This document shows positions 1 through 8,834 of a DNA stretch of 64,000 nucleotides, in pieces. Position numbers and translations under genes: made by a program. Source of the DNA: Spirosoma rhododendri. Lineage in GTDB: Bacteria > Bacteroidota > Bacteroidia > Cytophagales > Spirosomataceae. The stretch spans positions 3,363,001 to 3,427,000 of the forward strand of contig NZ_CP051677.1 in the NCBI RefSeq assembly GCF_012849055.1. The letters are read 5' to 3'. Each line of letters begins with the position of its first letter. Position 1 is the stretch's first letter. The notes under the pieces were generated by a model. That model was not told the origin of the DNA, did no database searches, and saw nothing but the letters and a program-made list of their open reading frames with translations.

Positions 1-2
1 TG

Positions 3-608
3 CTTAGTTACCTGCACGAACGGGGCTACACCAGCCTGACCGGCATCGACGGCTCGCCCGACGCGGTGGCGTTCTGCCACGAACGGAACCTGAATGTGTC
101 GCTGATGAATCTGAACGACTTAGCCGGGCAGCCTGCGGCCAATCTGTACGATGCCGTCATCTGCAATGATGTGTTCTGCTACATAGCCCCCGCCGGTTTG
201 CCTTCACTGCTGATTCAGCTCGCCCGTCGGCTGGAGCCGGGTGGGATGTTTATCAGCAACAATAACGCGTTCGACGTATTCCGGGGGCAGCACGATCTGG
301 CCGTGGGTAGCGAACGCCGATTCGTGCGGGCCGATCTGGAACCGCTCTTTCCCGGTGCCGGGTTGCGGCTGGGTCAGTCGACCTACTGGAGTCTGGTGCT
401 GTCGGTGCCTATCCTGCTGGTGCGGCTCTGGCAGCGGCTGCAACTGCGGTTGGGACGAACGCCCGACGCGGCCCAATCAGATGTGTACCTGCCAACTCAC
501 TGGGTCAACGAAACGCTATATCATGTTGCCCGTGTCGAAAACCGGCTGTTGCCCCGAACCCCCTTCGGCAGTTCCTTGTTCCTGACGGGAGAGCGGATTA
601 CCGGGTAA
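3..608 (+). CDS. Class I SAM-dependent methyltransferase, 5' end cut by window edge
   Basis: The reading frame is open to the left edge, so the start lies outside the window; about 201 residues are visible. The visible part resembles the second half of a Rossmann-fold methyltransferase: a GIDGSPDAV segment (acidic loop after strand 2), YDAVICNDVFCYIAP (strand 4 region) and RRLEPGGMFISNN (the usual 'LkPGG' turn). The glycine-rich SAM motif I would lie upstream of the window. The C-terminal part carries a hydrophobic stretch (WSLVLSVPILLVRLW) that may sit on the membrane. The substrate cannot be told. The gene ends about 100 bp before riboflavin synthase on the same strand. The family call is fairly safe; the substrate is unknown. 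Confidence 0.7.
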   Translation, partial: LSYLHERGYTSLTGIDGSPDAVAFCHERNLNVSLMNLNDLAGQPAANLYDAVICNDVFCYIAPAGLPSLLIQLARRLEPGGMFISNNNAFDVFRGQHDLAVGSERRFVRADLEPLFPGAGLRLGQSTYWSLVLSVPILLVRLWQRLQLRLGRTPDAAQSDVYLPTHWVNETLYHVARVENRLLPRTPFGSSLFLTGERITG

Positions 609-709
609 TAGTACCTCGTTGTCGCCTGATATGCGTCGGCAGACCGGTTCAGGCTGGCAAAGTACCGGACTATCGAACACCAAATCCCGAAAAACTGAAT
701 ACTGATTTT

Positions 710-1303
710 ATGTTTACTGGTATTGTAGAAACCACCGGCACTGTGTCGGGTATTGAAGCAGAAGGAACCAACCTGACCTTTCGGATCGAGTCGACGATCA
801 GCCCCGAACTAACAATCGATCAGAGTGTTAGCCATAACGGTGTTTGCCTGACGGTGACGAGCGTGGCCGATGGTAGCTATACCGTAACGGCGGTCGATGA
901 AACGCTGAAAAAAACGAGCCTGGGCCTGCTGAAACCCGGCGATCTGGTGAATCTGGAGCGTTGTATGCCCGCCAATGGCCGCTTCGATGGGCACATCGTG
1001 CAGGGGCACGTCGATCAGACGGGCGTGTGTACCAACGTGCAGGATATGAACGGAAGCTGGCTGTTCGATTTTCAGTACGACCCCGCCGTAGCCGATAACG
1101 TAACGGTCGAGAAAGGGTCGATCTGCATCAACGGCGTCAGCCTGACGGTTTTTAATTCGCAGCCCGATGGTTTTCGGGTCACGATCATCCCGTACACCTA
1201 CGAGCATACCAGTTTCAAGACCCTGAAAGTGGGCGATACGATCAACCTTGAATTCGACATCGTGGGCAAGTACATCAAAAAAATGCTGGCCGGGTATCGC
1301 TGA
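710..1303 (+). CDS. ribE: Riboflavin synthase alpha chain
   Basis: Converts two 6,7-dimethyl-8-ribityllumazine molecules into riboflavin and a pyrimidinedione, the last step of riboflavin synthesis in the cytosol. At 197 residues it has the normal length. It begins with the hallmark MFTGIVETTG and has the expected two tandem lumazine-binding barrels: about 1-88 (SVSHNGVCLTV, ending GRFDGHIVQGHVD) and about 97-185 (GSICINGVSLTV, ending EHTSFKTL). The repeated NGV(C/S)LTV motif shows the internal duplication. No other rib gene is adjacent, and I see no FMN riboswitch in the roughly 100 bp upstream. In some nomenclatures the gene is called ribC. Confidence 0.95.
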   Translation: MFTGIVETTGTVSGIEAEGTNLTFRIESTISPELTIDQSVSHNGVCLTVTSVADGSYTVTAVDETLKKTSLGLLKPGDLVNLERCMPANGRFDGHIVQGHVDQTGVCTNVQDMNGSWLFDFQYDPAVADNVTVEKGSICINGVSLTVFNSQPDGFRVTIIPYTYEHTSFKTLKVGDTINLEFDIVGKYIKKMLAGYR

Positions 1304-1378
1304 GCGCGTTGGTTTGTCGTTAGTTTTGAGACACACTACCCCGGCCCACCGGCCGGGATTCACGCACTGGCAACCTGA

Positions 1379-2155
1379 ATGGCTAAAATCAGTACCCGCT
1401 CATTCTTCGATCTTCTGCTCCAGACCGGCATTATCGCGGCCGTGATCGCGGTGCTGTTTCTGGGCTTTTTCTTTGTTTACCTGCCCTACACCACCAACCA
1501 CGGCCAGACCATCACCGTACCCGACGTGTCCAAGCTCAGCGTCGACGAGATGCGGAACATTCTGGACGACCGGAACCTGCGCTATGAAGTAACCGACTGC
1601 ACGTTTGTGGCCGGAGCGCAGCCGCTGACCATAATTGAGCAGTACCCCCGTGCCAACGCCAAAGTAAAGGAAGACCGCAAAATCTACCTGAAAGTCACCA
1701 AGCGCGTGGCACCGATGGTCGCGATGCCTTCGCTGGTTGATATGATTGACCGGAGCGCCGTTCGGATGCTGGAATCGATGGGGCTACAGGAGGGCGACCG
1801 CACCTACGTGCCCGATGTGGCGAAGAACTCGGTACTGCGTCAGTTGTACAATGGCAAGGAAATCGCGGCCGGAACGCCCATTCCGAAAGGCTCCAGAATC
1901 GATCTGGAGATTGGCGACGGGCTGGGTAATACGATGTTCGACATTCCAAACGTTGTAGGGCTACCGCTCGATGAGGCTGAAGCCGCCATTCGGGGGTCAA
2001 ACCTGAAAATCGGCACGAAAATTTCTGTTGATGATCCGGAGAAGGAAGTCGGAACGGTGGTGCGCCAGCGGCCCGAAGCCCGGCCGGGCGAACGAATCCG
2101 CGTCGGCGAAACAATGGACCTGTGGGTGGTAGGTCCCATTGAATCCAACCCGTAG
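1379..2155 (+). CDS. Membrane-anchored PASTA-domain protein
   Basis: 258 residues: a short basic N-terminus, one membrane segment at about 15-37 (GIIAAVIAVLFLGFFFVYLP), then three PASTA domains at about 43-108, 114-180 and 187-252. The repeats are recognised by ITVPDVSKLSVDEMRNIL, VAMPSLVDMIDRSAVRML and FDIPNVVGLPLDEAEAAI, each followed by a Q.P.A...-type strand. PASTA domains bind peptidoglycan fragments; here they should lie in the periplasm. Unlike the Ser/Thr kinases and PBPs that usually carry PASTA repeats, no enzymatic domain is present. A TAGTTTTG word at 1321-1328 could be its -7 promoter element. A T9SS cargo gene follows 35 bp downstream. The domain call is confident; the role (a cell-wall sensor or scaffold) is inference. 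Confidence 0.88.
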   Translation: MAKISTRSFFDLLLQTGIIAAVIAVLFLGFFFVYLPYTTNHGQTITVPDVSKLSVDEMRNILDDRNLRYEVTDCTFVAGAQPLTIIEQYPRANAKVKEDRKIYLKVTKRVAPMVAMPSLVDMIDRSAVRMLESMGLQEGDRTYVPDVAKNSVLRQLYNGKEIAAGTPIPKGSRIDLEIGDGLGNTMFDIPNVVGLPLDEAEAAIRGSNLKIGTKISVDDPEKEVGTVVRQRPEARPGERIRVGETMDLWVVGPIESNP

Positions 2156-2190
2156 CCCTGTCGCCGACCCCGCCCGGTCGCTTTTGTTCC

Positions 2191-4017
2191 ATGAACTGTT
2201 CGTTACCTGTATCCGTGCCGAACTGGCTGCGCGCCGGGCTGCTGATTCTGCTGGTCGGGCTTGCCGCTTCGACCGGCCGGGCGCAGACACCCCTGCAACT
2301 GCCGTTTTTTGAGGATTTTTCGACCGCAGCGGGCTACCCCGGCCTCGACCGGCCCAGCCAGGATCGCTGGCAGTCGGGTAGCGGGGTGTATATCAACAAC
2401 ACGATGGCCGTTAACCACCCCACGGTGGGCGTGGCCTCGTTCGACGGGCTGAATGCCAACGGCAGGCCGTACGTGCAGAACAATCAGCTGGCGCAGGGCT
2501 ATACCGATACGCTGGCATCGCGGTCGATTAACCTGAGTGGGCTGGCTGTGTCTGATTCCGTTTACCTTAGTTTTTACTGGCAAAGTCGCGGGCTGGGCGA
2601 AGCACCCGATCCCGGCGATTCGCTGACAGTGCAGTTTCTCAACAGCAGCGGTACCTGGCAGACCGTCTGGCGGGTGGAAGGCGGAGCCCCCAGCAACAAC
2701 TTCACACAGACGTTTATTCCCATTCGTAGCGCCGTCTACATGCACAACGCCTTCGCGTTCCGGTTTCGCTCATACGGTCGTGAATCCGGGCCTTTCGATA
2801 CCTGGAACATTGATTACATCTACCTGAATAAAAGTCGTACCGTTGGCGATCGATTCGTGCGCGACGTGGCCGTCCGTCAAGCGCTGACGCCGTTTTTACG
2901 CCGGTACACGGCAATGCCGTTGTCGCAGTATGTGGTAAACCCAACTGCCGAAACTGCCGACTCCGTTCGCACCGACATCAACAACCTGTTCAACAACTTC
3001 AACTTCACCACTTTCCGCTTTACCGTGCGCGATGAGGTATCCGGGCAGTTGGTACAGGATTCGCCACAAACCAATTCGGTGTTGATTCCGTCGCTGAGTT
3101 CGCAGAGGAAAGCGGCAAGGCCACTGCCTGTCACGAGCTTCGGTACATCGACGTCGGCCGTGCTGCGCTACACCGTTAACCTGCTGACAACCGACGATCA
3201 GAACCCGTCGATTCCGGGCGTCAACCTGCGGCAAAACGATACGCTGTCGGCCCGCGCCGCCCTGGCCGATTACTACGCCTACGACGACGGCACCTGGGAG
3301 TACGGCGCGCAGGTGGGGCCGCGCGAACGCTGGGCGGTGCGGTTTGTGGTCAACAAAGCTGATGTGCTGGCAGGCTTCCGGGCCTGTATCGTGCCGTTCC
3401 GTACCAACCAGTCCGGGCAGTCGTTTTCGATGTTTGTGTACAGCAACGCCAACGGCCGACCCGGCACGGCTATCTACCAGCAGTCATTTTCGACCCAGTA
3501 CCCCAGTACGCGTAACGGGTTTGTTGATTTCACGTTCACGAAGGGGGTGGCGGTCAGCGACACGTTTTACCTGGGGTATCAGCAAACGACCAGCAGCGAC
3601 ACGACCATTTTCCGGCTGGGCTTCGACAAAAACAGTCCGTTCGGTAATCAGCTGTTCTACAACGGCGGGGCGACCTGGGAGCAGAACCTGAGTTCGTCGG
3701 CGCTGTCGCTCAACGGTGCCTTTATGATTCGGCCCGTCATGGGTGGCAAGGTCGATACGACGCCCACCGCTGCCGAACCCGAACAGCTCGAAACGCTGGC
3801 CGTTTACCCCAACCCAACGTCGGGGCAGATTCGCTGGGATAACCCCCGGATCAATCAGATCGATGTAATCAGCAGCAGTGGCCGGCTCATACAGCGGATC
3901 GAACCCGGTCGGGGTCAGCAATCCGCCGACCTGAGTCAGCTGCCCGACGGGCTGTACCTGCTGCGGCTGATGAGTGCGCAGCAGACGGTCACGCAGAAGG
4001 TGCTTATCCAGCACTAG
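2191..4017 (+). CDS. Secreted protein with T9SS type A sorting domain
   Basis: 608 residues. The N-terminus is a cleavable signal peptide (hydrophobic LLILLVGLAAS, probable cut after GRAQ near residue 32). The last ~75 residues are a type A C-terminal sorting domain of the type IX secretion system: LAVYPNPTSGQIRW, ISSSGRLIQRI, LPDGLYLLRL and a final QKVLIQH. The protein is therefore predicted to be exported by Sec, then moved across the outer membrane by T9SS and attached to the surface or released. The middle is rich in Ser/Thr/Asn and looks like beta-sandwich modules (for example YLSFYWQSRGLGE and DTWNIDYIYL near 130-210). No catalytic motif was recognised. Sorting-domain call is strong; function is unknown. 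Confidence 0.88.
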   Translation: MNCSLPVSVPNWLRAGLLILLVGLAASTGRAQTPLQLPFFEDFSTAAGYPGLDRPSQDRWQSGSGVYINNTMAVNHPTVGVASFDGLNANGRPYVQNNQLAQGYTDTLASRSINLSGLAVSDSVYLSFYWQSRGLGEAPDPGDSLTVQFLNSSGTWQTVWRVEGGAPSNNFTQTFIPIRSAVYMHNAFAFRFRSYGRESGPFDTWNIDYIYLNKSRTVGDRFVRDVAVRQALTPFLRRYTAMPLSQYVVNPTAETADSVRTDINNLFNNFNFTTFRFTVRDEVSGQLVQDSPQTNSVLIPSLSSQRKAARPLPVTSFGTSTSAVLRYTVNLLTTDDQNPSIPGVNLRQNDTLSARAALADYYAYDDGTWEYGAQVGPRERWAVRFVVNKADVLAGFRACIVPFRTNQSGQSFSMFVYSNANGRPGTAIYQQSFSTQYPSTRNGFVDFTFTKGVAVSDTFYLGYQQTTSSDTTIFRLGFDKNSPFGNQLFYNGGATWEQNLSSSALSLNGAFMIRPVMGGKVDTTPTAAEPEQLETLAVYPNPTSGQIRWDNPRINQIDVISSSGRLIQRIEPGRGQQSADLSQLPDGLYLLRLMSAQQTVTQKVLIQH

Positions 4018-4108
4018 CGGCAACCAGCGACGTATATATATGGTACTATGTTCACTGAAACTGCGGTTAACCGGTCACGAATCTGCACCGGCTATGACCA
4101 ATAGCGGT

Positions 4109-4116
4109 TATCTTTG
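4109..4116 (+). promoter_or_regulatory. Candidate -7 promoter element of the PAS histidine kinase
   Basis: The word TATCTTTG fits the Bacteroidota -7 consensus TAnnTTTG exactly and lies 45 bp before the chosen ATG at 4162. No clear TTTG -33 box is visible at the expected distance, so this is a partial match. Confidence 0.4.
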
Positions 4117-4161
4117 TTATGTCCAGCTGACCGCTGCTCTGTACGGGCTGCTTCTGCGTGT

Positions 4162-5727
4162 ATGAATGTCGAACATCAAGTGAATTCGGAACTGGGCCAC
4201 CTCTTCCAGCATATTATCAACGATAGCCAGACCGGGATTTGCGTGCTCGACGCCGTGCGGGACGCGGCTGGTACTGTTCTCGATTTTCGGTTTTCTCTCA
4301 TCAACCCCGCCGGGACCGATATACTCGGGCATCACCCTGAAAAGCTGATCGGCAAGAGTTTAATCGAGTCCTTCTCGCAAGTCGAGAAAAGTGGATTTCT
4401 GGATTTGTATCGGGGGGTGCTCGACAGCGGCAAGTCGGCGCGGTTGCTGGAGGTACCGTATTTCGCCGATGGTGTCGAGGGGTGGTTCGATATCAACGTG
4501 ACGAAGTACCAGGATTCGGTTATCGTGACGTTCGTTGATATGTCGACGCTGAAGCGAATTCAGATTGCCGAGAAAAAGCAGGCGGCTTTCTTCAATCAGC
4601 TACTGCAAACGTCGCCGAGTGGCGTTGTTGCCTACGAAGCGGTGCGGGCGAGAGGGGCCGATGGCGAATCGACTGTAATCACCGACTTCAGGGCCATCTT
4701 CTTCAACGCAACCTACGAACGGATGTTCGGCGAAAGCGCATCGACGATCTACAGCCGAAGCTTTCGGGAACGCTTCGACCATGAATCCGACGCCGAGCTG
4801 TTTCCGTTCTACGCCGACATTGTCACGACTGGCCATTCGTTTCAGCACGAGCGGTACTACAAGCGGCAGCAGAAATGGTTACAGCTGTCGGGCGAAAAGC
4901 TGTTTGATGGTTTTCTGTTGATTATCAATGATATAACGGCGCAGAAAGAAGCGGAGCTGGCGCAGCAGAAATTAACCGAAGCCCTGCAACTGGCCAATCA
5001 GGAACTGATTCGATCGAACGTGAACCTGCAACAGTTTGCGTACATCGCCAGTCATGATTTGCAGGAGCCGCTGCGCAAGATTCAGTCGTTCGGCAACCTG
5101 CTTCAACTGCGTTACAGCGACTCGTTGGGTAATGAGCGGGACTATATCGATCGGATGCAGACGGCTGCTGTTCGGATGTCGACGCTGATTCGGGATCTGC
5201 TTAGTTATTCCCGCATCTCAACGCGCCGGGATAAAAGCCAGTCGGTAGCCCTCAATACTGTGGTAGATGAGGTATTGAGCGATTTACAGATAAGTATTGC
5301 CGAAGCGAAAGCCGATATTCAGGTCGACCCGCTCCCGACGGTGATTGGCGACGCTACGCAGCTGGGGCAGTTGTTCCAGAACCTGATTGGCAATGCCCTA
5401 AAATTTCGCCGGGCCGACACTGTATCGCAGATCACGATCAGCTACCGGCGTGTACTGGCCCACGAGCTGCCCGGTACGATCAAGCCCGTTCAGGCAGCCG
5501 GGGCCTATCACTGCATCGACCTGACCGACAACGGAATTGGGTTCGATGAGAAGTATCTCGACCGAATTTTTCAGGTCTTTCAGCGGCTGCACGGTAAAAG
5601 CGAGTTTGCCGGTACTGGTATTGGTCTGGCCATTTGCGAGAAGGTAGCCGTCAACCACGGCGGAGCAATCACCGCCAGCAGTCGGCCCGGCGTTGGCACT
5701 ACCTTCAGCGTTTACCTGCCCGATTAG
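4162..5727 (+). CDS. PAS-domain sensor histidine kinase
   Basis: 521 residues from the ATG at 4162. I prefer it over a start 48 bp upstream because the extra residues are cysteine-rich and unlike the family. Two PAS-like segments (about 12-125 and 135-255) precede a coiled linker (AELAQQKLTEALQLANQEL), a HisKA domain with phospho-acceptor His298 in ASHDLQEPLRKI, and a HATPase_c domain with N box (LIGNALKF), G1 (DNGIGFDEKY) and G2 (GTGIGLAIC). No transmembrane segment is seen, so it is probably cytosolic and senses an internal signal. No response regulator is adjacent (orphan kinase). It is a paralogue of the kinases at 57444-59954 and 62316-64000. Confidence 0.92.
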   Translation: MNVEHQVNSELGHLFQHIINDSQTGICVLDAVRDAAGTVLDFRFSLINPAGTDILGHHPEKLIGKSLIESFSQVEKSGFLDLYRGVLDSGKSARLLEVPYFADGVEGWFDINVTKYQDSVIVTFVDMSTLKRIQIAEKKQAAFFNQLLQTSPSGVVAYEAVRARGADGESTVITDFRAIFFNATYERMFGESASTIYSRSFRERFDHESDAELFPFYADIVTTGHSFQHERYYKRQQKWLQLSGEKLFDGFLLIINDITAQKEAELAQQKLTEALQLANQELIRSNVNLQQFAYIASHDLQEPLRKIQSFGNLLQLRYSDSLGNERDYIDRMQTAAVRMSTLIRDLLSYSRISTRRDKSQSVALNTVVDEVLSDLQISIAEAKADIQVDPLPTVIGDATQLGQLFQNLIGNALKFRRADTVSQITISYRRVLAHELPGTIKPVQAAGAYHCIDLTDNGIGFDEKYLDRIFQVFQRLHGKSEFAGTGIGLAICEKVAVNHGGAITASSRPGVGTTFSVYLPD

Positions 5728-5851
5728 TGGCCGGTGCCGTCGCGCCGGTGCCGAAATGCGCTACCTTCGTTCGATAGAGACAATATGGCGCATTGGCACC
5801 TTGCCGGTGGCGGCTGTGTTACACCCCTGACTTACTCAAATCACCAAAACA

Positions 5852-6145
5852 ATGGATATCACCGTACAGGAGTTAAAGGAGCGACTCGACAAAGGCGAAC
5901 AACTAAACCTGATCGATGTGCGCGAACCGAACGAATACGAAGCCGACAATATCGGCGCTAAACTGATTCCGCTGGGCGATCTGCCCTACGAACTGGACCA
6001 GCTCGACGGCTTGCAGGACGAAGAAGTGATCGTACACTGTCGGTCGGGTGCCCGCAGCGCACGGGCGCAGCAGCTACTCGAAGAAAACGGGTTTACCAAC
6101 GTCCGGAACGTAACCGGCGGTATGCTGGCCTACCGGGCTCAGTAG
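5852..6145 (+). CDS. Single-domain rhodanese-like protein
   Basis: 97 residues, one rhodanese fold. The substrate-entry motif LIDVREPNEYE lies near residue 22, and the active-site loop HCRSGARSA carries catalytic Cys63. Such small rhodaneses move sulfane sulfur from thiosulfate or persulfides to acceptors such as cyanide or thiols. The loop length (CRSGAR) fits a sulfurtransferase rather than a phosphatase of the Cdc25 type. The gene is convergent with miaA, with a shared hairpin between them. The physiological substrate is unknown. Confidence 0.9.
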   Translation: MDITVQELKERLDKGEQLNLIDVREPNEYEADNIGAKLIPLGDLPYELDQLDGLQDEEVIVHCRSGARSARAQQLLEENGFTNVRNVTGGMLAYRAQ

Positions 6146-6160
6146 ATTTTTGGGTAGCGT

Positions 6161-6228
6161 AAAGAGGATAGCTGTGAGCAGAACGGTTGGTTTGTGCCAG
6201 CGTCTTCCTTCTCATAGCTATCCTCTTT
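6161..6228. terminator. Hairpin between convergent rhodanese and miaA genes
   Basis: An 18-bp inverted repeat: arm 6161-6178 (AAAGAGGATAGCTGTGAG) pairs with 6211-6228 with one G-T mismatch around a 32-nt loop. The right arm overlaps the miaA stop codon and ends in a T-run on the + strand. It can serve both convergent genes. Confidence 0.65.
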
Positions 6229-7135
6229 CTTCGACCAAAGCCCGAATCCCGGCTTCATCGTCGGGGGCGAACCACTGGTAGTCGGCCTGATTGTGAAACC
6301 AGGTCAGCTGCCGTTTGGCGTAGCGACGGGAATTTCGCTTCAGCAACCGAACCATCTCATCGTACCCGTACACCCCGTCGAGGTACGGAAAAATCTCCTG
6401 ATAGCCAACCGTTTGCAGGGCGGGCAGGTGCCGGTAATCGTACAGGCTACGCGCTTCGTCGAGCAGACCGTTGGCCAGCATCTGATCCATCCGGGTGTCG
6501 ATTCGGGTGTAGAGGTCCGGGCGGGGGCGGTCAAGGGCGACGAGGACCGTGCTAAACGGCCGCTCGGCGGGTTTATCCTGCCGAAACGACGAATACGGCA
6601 GGCCCGTGCTCAGGCACACCTCCAGCGCCCGCGTTACCCGCACCGGATTTTGCAGATCGGCGGTCTGGGCGTAAACCGGGTCGAGCTGGCGAAGTTGCTC
6701 TTGCAATGGCGCTAACCCTTCCTGCTGCCAGCGCAGCCGCAGCGTTTCCCGCAAATCGGGGTCAACGGGGGGCATATCGTCCAGTCCAAAACAGACCGCG
6801 TTGATGTACAGCCCCGTTCCGCCCGACAGAATCACGACCCGGTGGCGGGCAAACAGATCGTTCAGCGTGCTGAGGCATTCGCGCTCGTAGCGCCCCGCCG
6901 TAACCGGATCGGTAATGCTGTGTGAATCGACAAAATGGTGCGGCACACCGTCCATTTCGGCGGACGTCGGTTTGGCGGTTCCGATCGATAATTCCCGGTA
7001 CAACTGCCGCGAATCGGCGGAAACGACTTCCGTACGAAGTTGCTGCGCCAGTCGGACGCAGAGTGCCGTCTTGCCAACGGCCGTCGGCCCGGCTACCACC
7101 AGCAAAGTAGGCGCGTCTGATAAAGGCATCCGCAA
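6218..7135 (-). CDS. miaA: tRNA dimethylallyltransferase
   Basis: Transfers a dimethylallyl group from DMAPP to N6 of A37 in tRNAs that read codons beginning with U. At 305 residues it has the usual length. Visible motifs are the P-loop VAGPTAVGKTALC (about 12-24), the DMAPP/tRNA-binding segment VVSADSRQLYRELSIGTAKP (about 37-57), GVPHHFVD, ILSGGTGLYINA and the C-terminal RRYAKRQLTWFH. All family hallmarks are present and in order. It is transcribed alone on the minus strand, convergent with the rhodanese gene and divergent from the gene at 7252. Confidence 0.96.
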   Translation of the reverse strand: MRMPLSDAPTLLVVAGPTAVGKTALCVRLAQQLRTEVVSADSRQLYRELSIGTAKPTSAEMDGVPHHFVDSHSITDPVTAGRYERECLSTLNDLFARHRVVILSGGTGLYINAVCFGLDDMPPVDPDLRETLRLRWQQEGLAPLQEQLRQLDPVYAQTADLQNPVRVTRALEVCLSTGLPYSSFRQDKPAERPFSTVLVALDRPRPDLYTRIDTRMDQMLANGLLDEARSLYDYRHLPALQTVGYQEIFPYLDGVYGYDEMVRLLKRNSRRYAKRQLTWFHNQADYQWFAPDDEAGIRALVEERG

Positions 7136-7251
7136 AAATAGCCCTGATTTGGGCGAATGATGCCACCGGTACGCGCGGTTGTCAGCTTAAGCGGTAAAAC
7201 TCCGCACGTATAGTCCTTGTTAAGTAGCCTACCATCCGATCCTACTACCCA

Positions 7252-7779
7252 ATGAATGTTTGGCTACTATACCTGCTGCTGAGTCTGCCCATGACGACCA
7301 GCCAGCAGCCTACACCACCCCGCTTTCAGAAAATTCTCCGCTTCAACGTGTACACGTTTGTCGTTAAATCCGAAATGAGTGATTCGGGATCGACGGCGAC
7401 CGTAGCGGCTTATCGGGGTGGGTTGCTGCTGACCCGGCTGGTGCAGCCCGTTGGGGGTGCCCTGCTTGGGGCCGACGTTGGCGATCTGGACGAAAACCGG
7501 TTGCCCGAGTTATACCTGTACGCGGCTGGCCAGACCGATACCACCTACGGGCGGGTCTACGGCTGGCAATTTTTACCCGAACGACTGGCAACCATTTCGC
7601 TGACCATCCCATCGGCCCCGGCACCCGCGTTTCGGGGGAATGATCGGTTTACGCTGACGAAAAATTCGCTGTGTCATCTCGTGCCGATCTACAAAGGCGG
7701 GCAACAGACCAATATGGCGCAGCGGGTGTGCTATCGGCTGCGCCCGCTACGCGAGAATTATCAGTTACTGGCTGATTAA
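7252..7779 (+). CDS. Exported protein resembling PliI-type lysozyme inhibitors
   Basis: 175 residues with a short signal peptide (VWLLYLLLSLPMTTS). The rest recalls the PliI family of periplasmic inhibitors of I-type lysozyme: an early strand block, GADVGDLDENRLPELYLY, then FRGNDRFTLTKNSL, HLVPIYKGG and a final strand block with CYRLRP. In PliI-like proteins the equivalent order is DLNxDgxPElyvy, GhDeF, L.R.FPvY and a closing R..Y.L segment. The role would be protection of periplasmic peptidoglycan from host or predator lysozyme. I recognise the pattern from memory only; the inhibitory loop was not verified. It ends at a very strong hairpin. Confidence 0.5.
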   Translation: MNVWLLYLLLSLPMTTSQQPTPPRFQKILRFNVYTFVVKSEMSDSGSTATVAAYRGGLLLTRLVQPVGGALLGADVGDLDENRLPELYLYAAGQTDTTYGRVYGWQFLPERLATISLTIPSAPAPAFRGNDRFTLTKNSLCHLVPIYKGGQQTNMAQRVCYRLRPLRENYQLLAD

Positions 7780-7833
7780 AACGAAGTCGGGGTGCCGGAA
7801 CGTTGGTTACGTTCCGGCACCCCGACTTCGTTT
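7779..7833. terminator. Perfect 25-bp hairpin, bidirectional terminator
   Basis: Arm 7779-7803 is the exact reverse complement of 7809-7833, with a 5-nt loop (TGGTT). The stem begins with A's and ends with T's on both strands, as expected for a terminator shared by the convergent genes ending at 7779 and 7855. Its first base is the last base of the upstream stop codon. Confidence 0.85.
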
Positions 7834-7854
7834 CTGCGGGTAAAAGCAATACCG

Positions 7855-8628
7855 CTAGAACAGTTTCAGCCCCAGCGAGAGCGATGCAATACCGAGGTAG
7901 CCTTTGATGTCCTTGTTTTTGTAGATACCACCCACCGGCACGGCATAGCGGGCGTCGATGTCGAGAATGCGGCCCAGCGTATAGCCCACGCCAACCTCAG
8001 CCGCGTAGGTAAACGGCTTCACCTCCAGCGCGACCTGCGTAGGGTCGTTGCGATTGGGGTTTTTCAAATCGGTGGTTGTCTGCGGAAAGCTCAGGCTGTT
8101 GGTGCCGATGGTTGCCAGGTTGTTGCGGGTTGCGCTTGCTTTCGTGGTGAAGAGCAGGGTGGGACCCACAAATACCCGGAAACGGTCGTCGGCAAACTTC
8201 TTCCCGAACAGAATCGGTACGTTGACCGACTCCAGTATCGACTCCGAGGTGATGGCGATGGCCGTTGGGGTAGCGGCCGGAATCTGTGACGGCAGCGACG
8301 TTCCGGCGATGCCGAACGCCAGTGCTGCCGGAATGGTTATGTCGGCTTTCTGGTACAGCTTGTAGTTGTTGTACGTGGCTTCGACCTGCACGTAAAACGA
8401 ACTGAAGTTTTTGCGTCCCCACACCCCAAACGAATAGCCCGTGCCGGTACCGTTGCCTTTATTCTCCAGCTGCGGAATGGTAGCGAGCGACGATATTGAG
8501 ATGGGTGGAATGGTGGTATGGCCGTTTGTGAACGTGCCCGCCCCTTTAATACCGCCTTCAAACGACGTTTGTGCGAGTGCTGCCGAGCCGATCAGTAAGG
8601 CAAGTGCAGTCAGTTGTAATTGCTTCAT
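7855..8628 (-). CDS. Outer-membrane beta-barrel protein (PorT/OMP_b-brl-like)
   Basis: 257 residues with a clear signal peptide (LTALALLIGSAALAQTS). The body alternates strands rich in aromatic residues and short turns, for example FSSFYVQVEATYNNYKLY and FTYAAEVGVGYTLGRIL, and ends with LGIASLSLGLKLF, an aromatic-terminated last strand as seen in outer-membrane barrels. This matches the small 8-10-stranded barrels common in Bacteroidota. No enzymatic motif is present. The cargo or role is unknown. It is divergent from the Kbp-like gene at 8835. Confidence 0.75.
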   Translation of the reverse strand: MKQLQLTALALLIGSAALAQTSFEGGIKGAGTFTNGHTTIPPISISSLATIPQLENKGNGTGTGYSFGVWGRKNFSSFYVQVEATYNNYKLYQKADITIPAALAFGIAGTSLPSQIPAATPTAIAITSESILESVNVPILFGKKFADDRFRVFVGPTLLFTTKASATRNNLATIGTNSLSFPQTTTDLKNPNRNDPTQVALEVKPFTYAAEVGVGYTLGRILDIDARYAVPVGGIYKNKDIKGYLGIASLSLGLKLF

Positions 8629-8834
8629 AAGCAGAGTATAAAAGTTGTGTAGTTAGTAGCAGAAACGTCGAAAGTAGGCCAATTGTGGCGAACGGCCTTA
8701 TTTTTTCGGGAAAAAATCCAGTTTGCCGTTGACTCAAAAGTTAAACATTCAGGAAATCAGTCTGTTGTTTATCGGGTGGTAGTTGTCGTACTTACCGCCG
8801 TTTTTTCACTGTTTCACTAAACCAGGTAAACACA

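Noticed and set aside
204..476. 90-codon minus-strand frame inside the methyltransferase
   Set aside because: Shadow of the real gene, with a Gln/Arg/Pro-rich product.
609..709. FMN riboswitch upstream of riboflavin synthase
   Set aside because: The gap is only about 100 bp and lacks the conserved RFN-element core words.
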